From contig NYXM01000024.1 in the NCBI GenBank assembly GCA_002685655.1, positions 1-26,034 on the forward strand: DNA of 26,034 bases. Direction: 5' to 3'. Source of the stretch: Planctomycetaceae bacterium. Lineage in GTDB: Bacteria > Planctomycetota > Planctomycetia > Pirellulales > Pirellulaceae. The notes beneath the pieces were generated by a model. That model was not told the origin of the DNA and ran no database searches. It worked only from the letters and a program-made list of their open reading frames with translations. Positions 1 to 6,511 of the stretch are shown here, piece after piece (the stretch's first letter is position 1; every line of letters starts with the position of its first letter). The translations under genes and the position numbers were made by a program.

Positions 1-26
1 AAAGGGGGACCTCTGCGCACCCATCA

Positions 27-51
27 TCCGGTTATCCAAAAAACAACCGGA
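27..51. other. Inverted repeat (7-bp stem)
   Basis: TCCGGTT at 27-33 pairs with AACCGGA at 45-51 around an 11-nt A-rich loop. No T tract follows on either side, so a classical intrinsic terminator is not supported. The upstream gene lies outside the window, so the role is unknown. Confidence 0.4.
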
Positions 52-91
52 AGACTATCAGACCACGGCCAATCTTGGCTCTCATGAATAA

Positions 92-129
92 TCCGGGCTA
101 TGCATTTCAAAGGCCCTTCGAAACCCGGA
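92..129. other. Imperfect hairpin upstream of the M20 peptidase gene
   Basis: TTTCAAAGG (105-113) and CCTTCGAAA (115-123) form a near-perfect palindrome. It is flanked by a second pair, TCCGGG (92-97) and CCCGGA (124-129), with a 7-nt bulge at 98-104. It ends 43 bp before the likely start of the downstream gene. It could be a leader structure, an operator, or the tail of an upstream transcript. Confidence 0.4.
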
Positions 130-161
130 TAATGCGTTTCCGATTCGTAGTTTTTTGTCGC

Positions 162-168
162 AAGGGAG
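162..168 (+). promoter_or_regulatory. Ribosome binding site of the M20 peptidase gene
   Basis: AAGGGAG lies 4 nt before ATG at 173 and 7 nt before ATG at 176. It argues against the upstream in-frame TTG at 155, because the site would then lie inside the coding region. Confidence 0.6.
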
Positions 169-172
169 CCGA

Positions 173-1366
173 ATGATGCCGTTCGATGTGGTTCACGTGT
201 TGTGTGATTTGGTCAGAATTCCCAGCGTGAATCCGATGGGGCGCGAGGTAGCTGGCGACGAGTATCTTGAATATGCGATGACGGAGAAGCTCGAATCGCT
301 GTTTCAAGAAATGGGACTTGAGTATTGCGTGCAAGAGGTTGAGCCCCTTCGAACGAATATCTTGGCGAGATTGGAAGGCGATCCTGCAGCCGGTGTCACC
401 GTCTTTGAGGCGCATCAAGATACGGTTCCCGTCGAGGGCATGACAATCGATCCCTGGAAACCAGAAGCCCGAGATGACCGCGTCTATGGCCGCGGTGCCT
501 GCGACATCAAAGGCGGCATGGCCTGTATGTTGACCGCATTTTCTCGTTTGGCCGAGGAGCGCCCCGTTGGTATGCCAACGATCGTGATGGCCTGTTCGGT
601 GAATGAAGAATATGGCTATGGTGGCGCCACCGCGATGGCACGCAGTTGGGCTGCAGGCGATTCGCCCATCATGCCGTCTTTGCCAGACGCGGTGGTCGTT
701 GCCGAGCCAACTCTGCTGGAAGTGGTTGTTGCACACAAGGGTGTTGTACGTTGGCGGTGCCACACCGGTGGCAAGGCTGCGCACAGTTCAATGCCCCATT
801 TAGGTGACAATGCGTTCTATCGGATGGCTCGAGTCTTGGCGGCCATCGAGCGTTACGCCGAAGACGAATCGCCAAACTTGGGCAAACATGCGTTGGTCGG
901 TGGCCCCACACTGAGTGTTGGTGTCATCAACGGCGGCATTAGCGTCAACACAGTGCCGGATCAATGCACGATCGAGATCGATCGGCGCGTGCTCCCCGGC
1001 GAAGATGCGATGAAGGCGTACCAACAAGTGATCGACTTCATTGCCGATAGGACACTCGCCGATCCATTGGTAACTCATGATGCGCCGTACATAGCATCGA
1101 ACGGGCTGGACATCGGTCGCAACGCGGAATTCGCTGCCCGATTGGGCGATGTCGCGCGGGCCAACGGCGGTGGCGGTCGCAACATTGGCGTGCCGTACGG
1201 CACTGACGCGCCAGCATTTGACGCAATTGGAGCGCCGACTGTGGTATTCGGCCCAGGCAGCATCGACCAGGCGCATACGTGTGACGAATGGGTTGCAATA
1301 GACCAGCTGCGCAAGGCTGTGGAGATCTATTACCAGTTCGGCAAAATGGGCTGGTCCCAGCGCTAG
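173..1366 (+). CDS. M20 family metallopeptidase / ArgE-DapE-like deacylase
   Basis: Zinc-dependent amidohydrolase of about 397 residues, probably cytoplasmic, that removes an acyl or aminoacyl group from a small amide substrate. Numbering from ATG 173, the M20 metal-site pattern is complete: His81 in EAHQDTVPV, the bridging Asp111 in GRGACDIKGG, catalytic Glu145 with Glu146 in NEEYGYGG, Glu178 in VVAEPT, and a C-terminal His368 in DQAHTCDEW. The central lid or dimerisation domain spans about 185-300 and includes the GGKAAHSS segment. The length fits ArgE, DapE and related dipeptidases. A Shine-Dalgarno site at 162-168 selects ATG 173 or 176 over TTG 155. The substrate cannot be read from sequence: there is no arginine or lysine biosynthesis gene beside it, so no symbol is given. 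It converges on the next gene, with the two stop codons overlapping. Confidence 0.9.
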   Translation: MMPFDVVHVLCDLVRIPSVNPMGREVAGDEYLEYAMTEKLESLFQEMGLEYCVQEVEPLRTNILARLEGDPAAGVTVFEAHQDTVPVEGMTIDPWKPEARDDRVYGRGACDIKGGMACMLTAFSRLAEERPVGMPTIVMACSVNEEYGYGGATAMARSWAAGDSPIMPSLPDAVVVAEPTLLEVVVAHKGVVRWRCHTGGKAAHSSMPHLGDNAFYRMARVLAAIERYAEDESPNLGKHALVGGPTLSVGVINGGISVNTVPDQCTIEIDRRVLPGEDAMKAYQQVIDFIADRTLADPLVTHDAPYIASNGLDIGRNAEFAARLGDVARANGGGGRNIGVPYGTDAPAFDAIGAPTVVFGPGSIDQAHTCDEWVAIDQLRKAVEIYYQFGKMGWSQR

Positions 1367-1689
1367 AACGTATCCAATATGAAGTGGTGTCCCCAATGAT
1401 AGCGCCGGCCTTCTGGGTAATAGTTGTGCCAATCCTTGTTGTAAACGGGGATCCGCATCTCCGGAGGATAGCGGTGATAGAGGCTTTCGGCGCTGCGATA
1501 GTACTCGTTACCCCAGTAGTTTTGCGGGTAGTAAACATAGGGGTAGTGGTAGAATCGTTCCCAATCATGAGAACCGTAGGCGTTGCCCCAAGTACGGCCA
1601 TAGGCGCGTTGCTGCGCTTGCACGTCTTCCGTCTGGAAAAACAGTACTAGGGCCAAAATGCCGAAAAGCGTCCATATGCTATGACGCAT
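1363..1689 (-). CDS. Small secreted Tyr/His/Trp-rich protein
   Basis: A 108-residue protein with a clear signal peptide: MRH, a hydrophobic core at about residues 5-18, then an AQA-like cleavage region near residue 25. The mature part of about 83 residues contains about 16 tyrosines and 5 tryptophans, many histidines, and no cysteine. It has clusters such as HYPYVYYPQNYW and ends in RRYHWGHHFILDTF. The spacing of YP/YY motifs resembles short exported proteins I associate with planctomycetes, but I cannot name a family with certainty and the function is unknown. A purine-rich GGGGGAC stretch lies just upstream of the ATG. The TAG stop (1363-1365, minus strand) overlaps the TAG stop of the convergent peptidase gene. 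Confidence 0.75.
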   Translation of the reverse strand: MRHSIWTLFGILALVLFFQTEDVQAQQRAYGRTWGNAYGSHDWERFYHYPYVYYPQNYWGNEYYRSAESLYHRYPPEMRIPVYNKDWHNYYPEGRRYHWGHHFILDTF

Positions 1690-2075
1690 GGTTCGTCCCC
1701 CTGAAATATGTCTGTGTCGCGTGTCGCCACGGAATCCGCGCGTGCGTACCGCCGTGACGTTGGGTCTAGAAAGCTCGTGTCAGGTTTTCTTGCACAAATG
1801 GGTCTAGTTTTTAGCGACGGGCACCGACCGCAGGTTGGTCGGGGAGCGGGTCGCCGCAACCGAGCGATAGCTCGCGTCGGTCCGAGGGCACAGCCTCGCT
1901 AGTCTTACCCATCGGCTCTCGGCACGATCGGCATTGAACGAATATTCGCCAAAACCGGTAGATCCCGATCATTGCGAGACGACTGCCCTAGCGTCTGTCC
2001 ACGCGGCTTTGCGAATGTTGGCAGCAAGAGGAAAATGGCTGCAATTGCGTTGCACCTGGTACCGCGTCGGCTGGT
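1690..2075. other. Gene-free stretch with a structured repeat
   Basis: No convincing coding frame is present on either strand. The left part should hold the promoter of the small secreted protein gene. The centre holds the three-hairpin repeat at 1816-1904. The remaining about 170 bp after it show nothing I can name. Confidence 0.6.
1816..1904 (+). repeat. Dispersed structured repeat, copy 1
   Basis: This 89-bp element recurs in inverted orientation at 21097-21184 with about 89% identity (9 substitutions and one 1-base gap). The first 39 bases are identical. It contains three small hairpins: CCGACC/GGTCGG (1824-1842, 7-nt loop), CGAGC-GATA-GCTCG (1861-1874), and CGAGG/CCTCG (1883-1898). A short upstream block, GCTCGTGTCAGG at 1773-1784, also has a near match at the matching place beside copy 2, so the element may be longer. 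It looks like a REP/BIME-like or mobile miniature element rather than coding DNA. Confidence 0.75.
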
Positions 2076-2858
2076 TCAGTGTGGCATCTTCCCGTCGGTC
2101 AGCTCTTTCTCCCGCTCGTCCATCAGCGGCCAATCGACGGCGCAGGTGCCAAAATCGGCCATGTGAAGGTAACCTTTCAAGCGTGCAATCGTGTTATCGA
2201 GCAGCTGATTATCCTTGCGGAAAATCGGGCCATGGCTCGGAAGCAGCCATTCAACATCACTCTGGCGAATCCTCTCGAGGGAGTTCACAAACTGGGGCAA
2301 GTTACTGCCGTGATGTGCGTCGATCGCCCCGACGCACCCATCGCGATAGATGTTGTCGCCGCTGAAAAGCAAGTTGCGGAGGCGGAACGAAAGTTGACTG
2401 TCAGTGTGACCGGGAGTGAGCCACACTTCCAACTCGATGTCGCCAATCTGAATGACATCACCGTCATTGACCAGATGCTCGACATCTACCGGCGGCATTT
2501 CCATGTCGATACCCTGTGCTTGAATTTCGGCAAAGGTCACTAATCGGTCACCTTGTTCCAACGGCTTGGCCGCCAATGGATGGGCTGTGATCGTAGAACG
2601 CAACAGCTGTTTGGCTTTGCTCAGTCCTTGCACATGATCGACATCGGCGTGCGTGGCAATTAGCGTCTGGCATTGCGAGAGAGGAAAATCAAGTTCGCGA
2701 ATCAACTCCACGATCTCTTCCACGGTGTCTTCGTATCCGATATCGATCAGGATCCACGCATCTTTAGCAAACACCAGGTAGACGTTACAACCCAGGATTT
2801 GGCCAGCCTGATGGTTGATTTCGACAACGTTGGGAAATAGTTCTTTTCGCGGCAACAT
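2076..2858 (-). CDS. Metallo-beta-lactamase-fold hydrolase with HxDxDH metal motif
   Basis: About 260 residues, predicted cytoplasmic. Numbering from ATG 2858, the MBL motif reads THADVDH (His70, Asp72, Asp74, His75), followed by His151 in TPGHTDSQ, Asp168 in LFSGDN, and His209 in LLPSHGP. All expected metal ligands are present except the second His of HxHxDH, which is Asp. This places it in the glyoxalase II-like hydrolase branch, but the substrate is unknown. The frame opens with a TTG at 2864; ATG 2858 has a GGA about 10 nt upstream and is preferred here, though TTG 2864 remains possible. It follows the small membrane ORF by 24 nt and the epimerase by about 160 nt on the same strand, so the three are probably co-transcribed. 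Confidence 0.85.
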   Translation of the reverse strand: MLPRKELFPNVVEINHQAGQILGCNVYLVFAKDAWILIDIGYEDTVEEIVELIRELDFPLSQCQTLIATHADVDHVQGLSKAKQLLRSTITAHPLAAKPLEQGDRLVTFAEIQAQGIDMEMPPVDVEHLVNDGDVIQIGDIELEVWLTPGHTDSQLSFRLRNLLFSGDNIYRDGCVGAIDAHHGSNLPQFVNSLERIRQSDVEWLLPSHGPIFRKDNQLLDNTIARLKGYLHMADFGTCAVDWPLMDEREKELTDGKMPH

Positions 2859-2882
2859 TCGCAAGCTATCCGTATGTTCAGT

Positions 2883-3020
2883 TCAAGTGGAGACGCAACG
2901 CCACACGCCCAGCGCGACGATCGACAGGCTCATCACCAGAGCAGTTGCCAAACAACGCAAATTGTACCTAAGCGGCAGGAACTTCTTCAACCGCTGACCT
3001 GGACATCTCCATTGGATCAT
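2883..3020 (-). CDS. Small single-span membrane protein (hypothetical)
   Basis: A 45-codon reading frame whose ATG directly follows the TGA stop of the epimerase gene (TGAATG). An internal TTG at 2990, preceded by AGGT with 6-nt spacing, would give a 35-residue version starting KKFLPLRYNLRCL. The product has a basic N-terminal part (KK, R, R), then a hydrophobic stretch CLATALVMSLSIVALGVW, then a short tail RCVST. This topology suggests one inner-membrane helix with the N terminus inside. The LRYNLR-hydrophobic layout resembles the N termini of many short planctomycete membrane proteins. It sits in the gap between epimerase and MBL hydrolase, on their strand. No function can be assigned; translation is plausible but unproven. 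Confidence 0.5.
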   Translation of the reverse strand: MIQWRCPGQRLKKFLPLRYNLRCLATALVMSLSIVALGVWRCVST

Positions 3021-3887
3021 TCACTCACTGGCGGATCGGATAACGCTGGCCAAGCCCTCGCGGTAGGTTGGATAAAGCAGACCTGGCAACAGGTCGGTTA
3101 TCATTCGCGTATTTCGAACCCGTTTTGAACTCAAGTCCCGCTGGGCAGTCGGCAACTGGCGGTTCGGTTCGACAAAACACGGTGGATCCACGCCAAGCTG
3201 ACGCGCGAGTTCGCCATAGAAATCGGCACGGCGGACGGGGCAGCCGTCAGCAATGTTGTAGCGAGACGGTAGTTGCGTGGAATTCTCGGCTGCCAGAACC
3301 CCTTCCACGACATCATCGACGTGGATCAAGTTGAGTAACGAATTGCCGGTCAAAGCCAAAGGTCTCCCCCGCTGAACGTGTTGAAGCATGGGAACACGAT
3401 TCGGTCCGTAGATGCCGGCCAGTCGCAAGACAATGGCACGAGCGCCAAGCGGATGGTTAGCCAGCAGCTGTTCGGCCGCCAGCACGGCTTTTCCGCCCGC
3501 GCGTTGCGGCTCGCAGGGCGATTCCTCGTTAACCCATTCGCCCGCCGATTGACCGTATACACCCGTCGAGCTGGTGTAGATGATGCGCTGGACATCGATC
3601 GGCAAAGCGGCCAACGCTCGGGCAAGTCCGTCGACGTAGACTTCGTCGATCGTATGCGGTGACGAGCGGTCAAAGCCAATGGCGTACAAGACCGTGTCGA
3701 AATCCTCTTTCAGTGGCAACGTCAGCGACTCGGTGACATCTCCGATCATTGGAAAAACCCCCAATTCCTCGAGCTCGGCAGCCCGCGCCGGTTTGCGTGT
3801 CAGCGCAAACACCCGATCGCCCCCGTCAAGCCACCGCCGCGCAACGCGAGATCCTACATATCCACACCCGAAAATCAGTTTTGCCAT
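3021..3887 (-). CDS. NAD(P)-binding SDR-family epimerase/dehydratase-like protein (YeeZ-like)
   Basis: About 288 residues. The N-terminal Rossmann motif GCGYVGSRVARRW sits at residues 7-19, followed by GDV near the second nucleotide-binding site. TSSTGVYG is the usual serine region, and a C-terminal substrate part includes LRLAGIYGPNR and LIHVDDVV. In place of the extended-SDR YxxxK motif it has RAGGK, so the catalytic tyrosine is missing while the lysine remains; YeeZ-type relatives look similar. The frame is open back to 3968, but ATG 3887 starts directly at the conserved MAKLIFGCGYVG segment and has GGGA upstream, so it is the preferred start. The substrate is unknown. It is the first gene of a minus-strand cluster and is divergent from the protease gene at 4031. 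Confidence 0.85.
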   Translation of the reverse strand: MAKLIFGCGYVGSRVARRWLDGGDRVFALTRKPARAAELEELGVFPMIGDVTESLTLPLKEDFDTVLYAIGFDRSSPHTIDEVYVDGLARALAALPIDVQRIIYTSSTGVYGQSAGEWVNEESPCEPQRAGGKAVLAAEQLLANHPLGARAIVLRLAGIYGPNRVPMLQHVQRGRPLALTGNSLLNLIHVDDVVEGVLAAENSTQLPSRYNIADGCPVRRADFYGELARQLGVDPPCFVEPNRQLPTAQRDLSSKRVRNTRMITDLLPGLLYPTYREGLASVIRSASE

Positions 3888-4018
3888 CGTTGTAATCCCA
3901 ACATCCGTCAAATCCTCGCGCCCGCGACAATCTGCGGGAAAACCAACATCAAATACGGTATCATTCAAGGGACCGGTGAAATGCCTATTCTGGCGTTCAG
4001 CATACAGGTTTGTGCATC

Positions 4019-4025
4019 AAGAGGA
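4019..4025 (+). promoter_or_regulatory. Ribosome binding site of the trypsin-PDZ protease gene
   Basis: AAGAGGA lies 5 nt before ATG 4031. It favours that start over the in-frame TTG at 4010. Confidence 0.6.
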
Positions 4026-4030
4026 ACATC

Positions 4031-5080
4031 ATGGTTAGAAGCTGCTCGGTAACACGAGGAAAGCGACTCGGCGCGTTTGCAACCTGTTGGTTGGCGTGCG
4101 CAATAGTGCTGGGCGTTTGGCCGCCGATCGCCGGTGCTGCGGAGGATGCTGCGGCATCCTCGTTGGATGCCATATTCGCGGGAGCTACACCGGTCAGTGT
4201 TTCTGATTTGCGAGCCATGCAGCAACAGATACAGGAGGTCTCCAAGAAAGTCATTCCCTGCACCGTTGGCGTACGCGTTGGACATGCTCATGGAAGCGGT
4301 GTGATTGTCAACAAAGAAGGGTATGTACTGACCGCTGCCCATGTCGCCGGCAGGCCTGGAGAACGGGCGATATTGATCCTGCACGACGGCCAACAAGTTC
4401 GCGGCGAGACGCTCGGCATGCATCGCACGCTGGATGCTGGCATGGTGAGGATTACTGAGATGCGGACGACAAACCGCATCGATTGGCCGCACGCGCCGCT
4501 CGGCACATCAGCCAAGCTGGCTCCCGGGCAATGGTGCTTGGCGACTGGGCATCCCGGAGGTGTCCAACCTGGCCGTGGACCCATACTTCGCGTGGGACGC
4601 GTGCTGTCCATCAAGGACGATGCTTCGATCACAACGGACTGCACCTTGATTGGTGGCGATTCTGGCGGCCCGTTGTTTGATATTGATGGACGAGTCATTG
4701 GAATTCACAGCCGCATCGGAACCCCGCTCACCGTCAATCTTCACGTTCCCATCGACACGTATCGGCGGGAATGGGATCGATTGGCGGCGGGTGACGCGTG
4801 GGGGCACACGCCAGGCGTACAGCCCTATATCGGTGTTCGCGGCAAGAGAGACGCGGGCACGGCCAAGATCGCTCAGGTCACGCCGGATTCACCAGCCGCG
4901 GCCAGTGGAATTCAGCCTGGAGACGTTATCGTGAAGTTCGATGATGTCGCAGTTACAGATTTTGGCTCGCTGATAGAGTTCGTGAACAACAAGCAGCCTG
5001 GAACACGAGTTCGCTTGCAAATTCGTCGAGGCGACGAGTTGTTGCGAGTAGAATTAGAAATTGGTGATTTGCGGAATTAA
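4031..5080 (+). CDS. Secreted trypsin-like serine protease with C-terminal PDZ domain (HtrA/DegP-like)
   Basis: A 349-residue S1-type endopeptidase, probably periplasmic or otherwise outside the cytoplasm. A signal peptide covers about residues 1-38 (basic start, hydrophobic WLACAIVLGVW, then AGAAED). The catalytic triad is complete: His104 in VLTAAHV, Asp135 in TLDAGMV, and Ser211 in GGDSGGPLFDIDG. A single PDZ domain follows at about 262-345, with the ligand-groove region YIGV and the typical PDSPAAASGIQPGDVI segment. This is the HtrA order of protease then PDZ, but the protease part is divergent from canonical DegP. The start is chosen by the Shine-Dalgarno site at 4019-4025. It is followed 42 bp later by a degenerate paralogue and then DUF4404, so the three likely form one transcription unit. 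Confidence 0.9.
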   Translation: MVRSCSVTRGKRLGAFATCWLACAIVLGVWPPIAGAAEDAAASSLDAIFAGATPVSVSDLRAMQQQIQEVSKKVIPCTVGVRVGHAHGSGVIVNKEGYVLTAAHVAGRPGERAILILHDGQQVRGETLGMHRTLDAGMVRITEMRTTNRIDWPHAPLGTSAKLAPGQWCLATGHPGGVQPGRGPILRVGRVLSIKDDASITTDCTLIGGDSGGPLFDIDGRVIGIHSRIGTPLTVNLHVPIDTYRREWDRLAAGDAWGHTPGVQPYIGVRGKRDAGTAKIAQVTPDSPAAASGIQPGDVIVKFDDVAVTDFGSLIEFVNNKQPGTRVRLQIRRGDELLRVELEIGDLRN

Positions 5081-5122
5081 TTTGATTTAGTCTGCCAACC
5101 GTAATCGGTGGGATCCCAGAAG

Positions 5123-6208
5123 ATGATACGCGGATTCGTTTTTGTTGGATGTGTGATCGTCGGTTTCGGCATCGACATGACGTTCGGTTCTCGGGCTTCG
5201 TTCGGTGATGAACCGGCATCCGGTTTCTTACGGCGGCTCAGCCGGCTTGATGCTCCCAGTGAGAACTCGCGCAATCATGAGTCCGTGCGGTTTGCTTTTC
5301 GTGACGTCGTCAGTTCCGCCACAAAAAGCACGGTGCGAGTGCTGGCAAATGGGACCCAAGTTGCCCTGGGAACGGTCGTGCACGCCGATGGGCTTGTTCT
5401 GACCAAGGCCAGCGAACTCAAGGAAGACGTCGTTTGCGCTCTCCTCGATGGGAGGCGTCTGCCCGCCAAAATAGTGGGCATTTCGCGCGATCACGACCTG
5501 GCGTTGCTGAAGTTGGAGAAGGCGAAACTGATCGCCGTTCAGTGGGTAGACGGAGACCTGCCAGAAGTTGGTGCCTGGCTGGCCACCGCGAGTGGCACGG
5601 CGGACGCACGGGCCATTGGTATTGTCAGTGCGCTCCCGCGGCGGAGCGCCATGCCAGTTGCCGTGCTTGGAATCCAGTTGCAGGCCACGCGCCAAGGCGC
5701 TCAGGTCCTGTCGGTCATCCCCGATAGCAGTGCGTCGCGAGCGCGAGTTCAAAAAGGTGACATCGTGGCCCGCGTCGGGGCCACTGAAGTCAGCACGCCT
5801 GATGAAGTGACTCGCGCGATTCAAAGTCGCCAACCTGGAGATCAGGTCACATTGGCGATTCGTCGCAATGGAAAACCGACTACCATCACGGCAACATTGG
5901 GAAACCGACAATATCTGGGCAATCAAGCCCAATCGGAAATCATGGAGACCCTGGGCGGGCCGTTAAGCAAACGGCGAGGCGGATTCCCGAGTGTGCTTCA
6001 ACATGATACGGTGTTGCGGCCGCGCGATTGCGGCGGGCCGGTTGTCGATATCGATGGGAATGTCATCGGCATTAACATTGCCCGAGTTAGCCGAGTTGCC
6101 AGTTTTGCAATTCCGGCCAAGGAAATTACTACGGTTCTGCCCGAGCTGCTCAGCGGTAAGTACGCTGTTCCCGACGTCGCCGTTGATCAGATATCGGGCC
6201 GACCCTAG
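5123..6208 (+). CDS. HtrA-like pseudoprotease with PDZ domain nested in the protease fold; active-site Ser replaced by Cys
   Basis: A 361-residue exported protein; hydrophobic residues 3-19 and a cleavage region near 25-30 look like a signal peptide. It carries HtrA landmarks, altered. The His segment reads LVLTKASEL, with Ser97 where His is expected. The Asp segment DHDLALLK is kept (Asp125). The nucleophile segment reads RDCGGPVVDIDG, with Cys303 in place of Ser. Unlike HtrA, the PDZ domain (about 182-262) lies between the GIVSAL strand (166-171) and the CGGP strand (about 293-335, ending in FAIPAKE). The two halves of the second barrel are therefore separated by the PDZ. Ordinary proteolysis is unlikely without His; a chaperone, scaffold or inhibitor role for the upstream protease is an inference. 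The ATG at 5123 is preferred over GTG 5108, which has no upstream Shine-Dalgarno site. Confidence 0.85.
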   Translation: MIRGFVFVGCVIVGFGIDMTFGSRASFGDEPASGFLRRLSRLDAPSENSRNHESVRFAFRDVVSSATKSTVRVLANGTQVALGTVVHADGLVLTKASELKEDVVCALLDGRRLPAKIVGISRDHDLALLKLEKAKLIAVQWVDGDLPEVGAWLATASGTADARAIGIVSALPRRSAMPVAVLGIQLQATRQGAQVLSVIPDSSASRARVQKGDIVARVGATEVSTPDEVTRAIQSRQPGDQVTLAIRRNGKPTTITATLGNRQYLGNQAQSEIMETLGGPLSKRRGGFPSVLQHDTVLRPRDCGGPVVDIDGNVIGINIARVSRVASFAIPAKEITTVLPELLSGKYAVPDVAVDQISGRP

Positions 6209-6223
6209 AGGATCGCCATTATC

Positions 6224-6499
6224 ATGCCTGAACGGATTGCCAAACTGCAAGCGACGATCGAAGAGCTACAAGCTGAACTAGCTTCATTGGAAACGGTCGA
6301 CAACGAGACACGCGCGGTGTTAGAAAGCGCCGTCGATGAGATCCAGGCAGCACTTCACAAAGAACAACACGCGGGGCTGGATGAATCCACGTTGATCACA
6401 AAGTTGCGAGATTCGGCCGAGCAATTCGAGGCATCACATCCCACGCTGTTCGGCATCGTCAGCCGCACCATTGATGCGTTGGGACAAATGGGCATTTGA
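6224..6499 (+). CDS. DUF4404 family small coiled-coil protein
   Basis: A 91-residue soluble protein. The N-terminal half (about 1-45) is a heptad-rich helix, with repeated leucines and charged residues, as in a coiled coil. The C-terminal half contains LRDSAEQFEASHPTLFG and ends IDALGQMGI, the signature ending I associate with DUF4404. The family has no established function. It starts 15 bp after the nested-PDZ HtrA paralogue and is probably translated from the same mRNA. It converges on waaA, with only 12 bp between the two stop codons. Confidence 0.85.
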   Translation: MPERIAKLQATIEELQAELASLETVDNETRAVLESAVDEIQAALHKEQHAGLDESTLITKLRDSAEQFEASHPTLFGIVSRTIDALGQMGI

Positions 6500-6511
6500 G
6501 TCTGGCATTCG

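Noticed and set aside
107..784. 225-residue minus-strand frame at the left edge
   Set aside because: Antisense to the M20 peptidase gene, whose metal-site motifs are complete; composition is rich in His, Arg and Cys without pattern.
1708..1902. Frames across the repeat with a shared DGHRPQVGRGAGR translation, also at 21050-21310
   Set aside because: The similarity is explained by the nucleotide repeat itself; the frames lack start signals and differ in their flanks.
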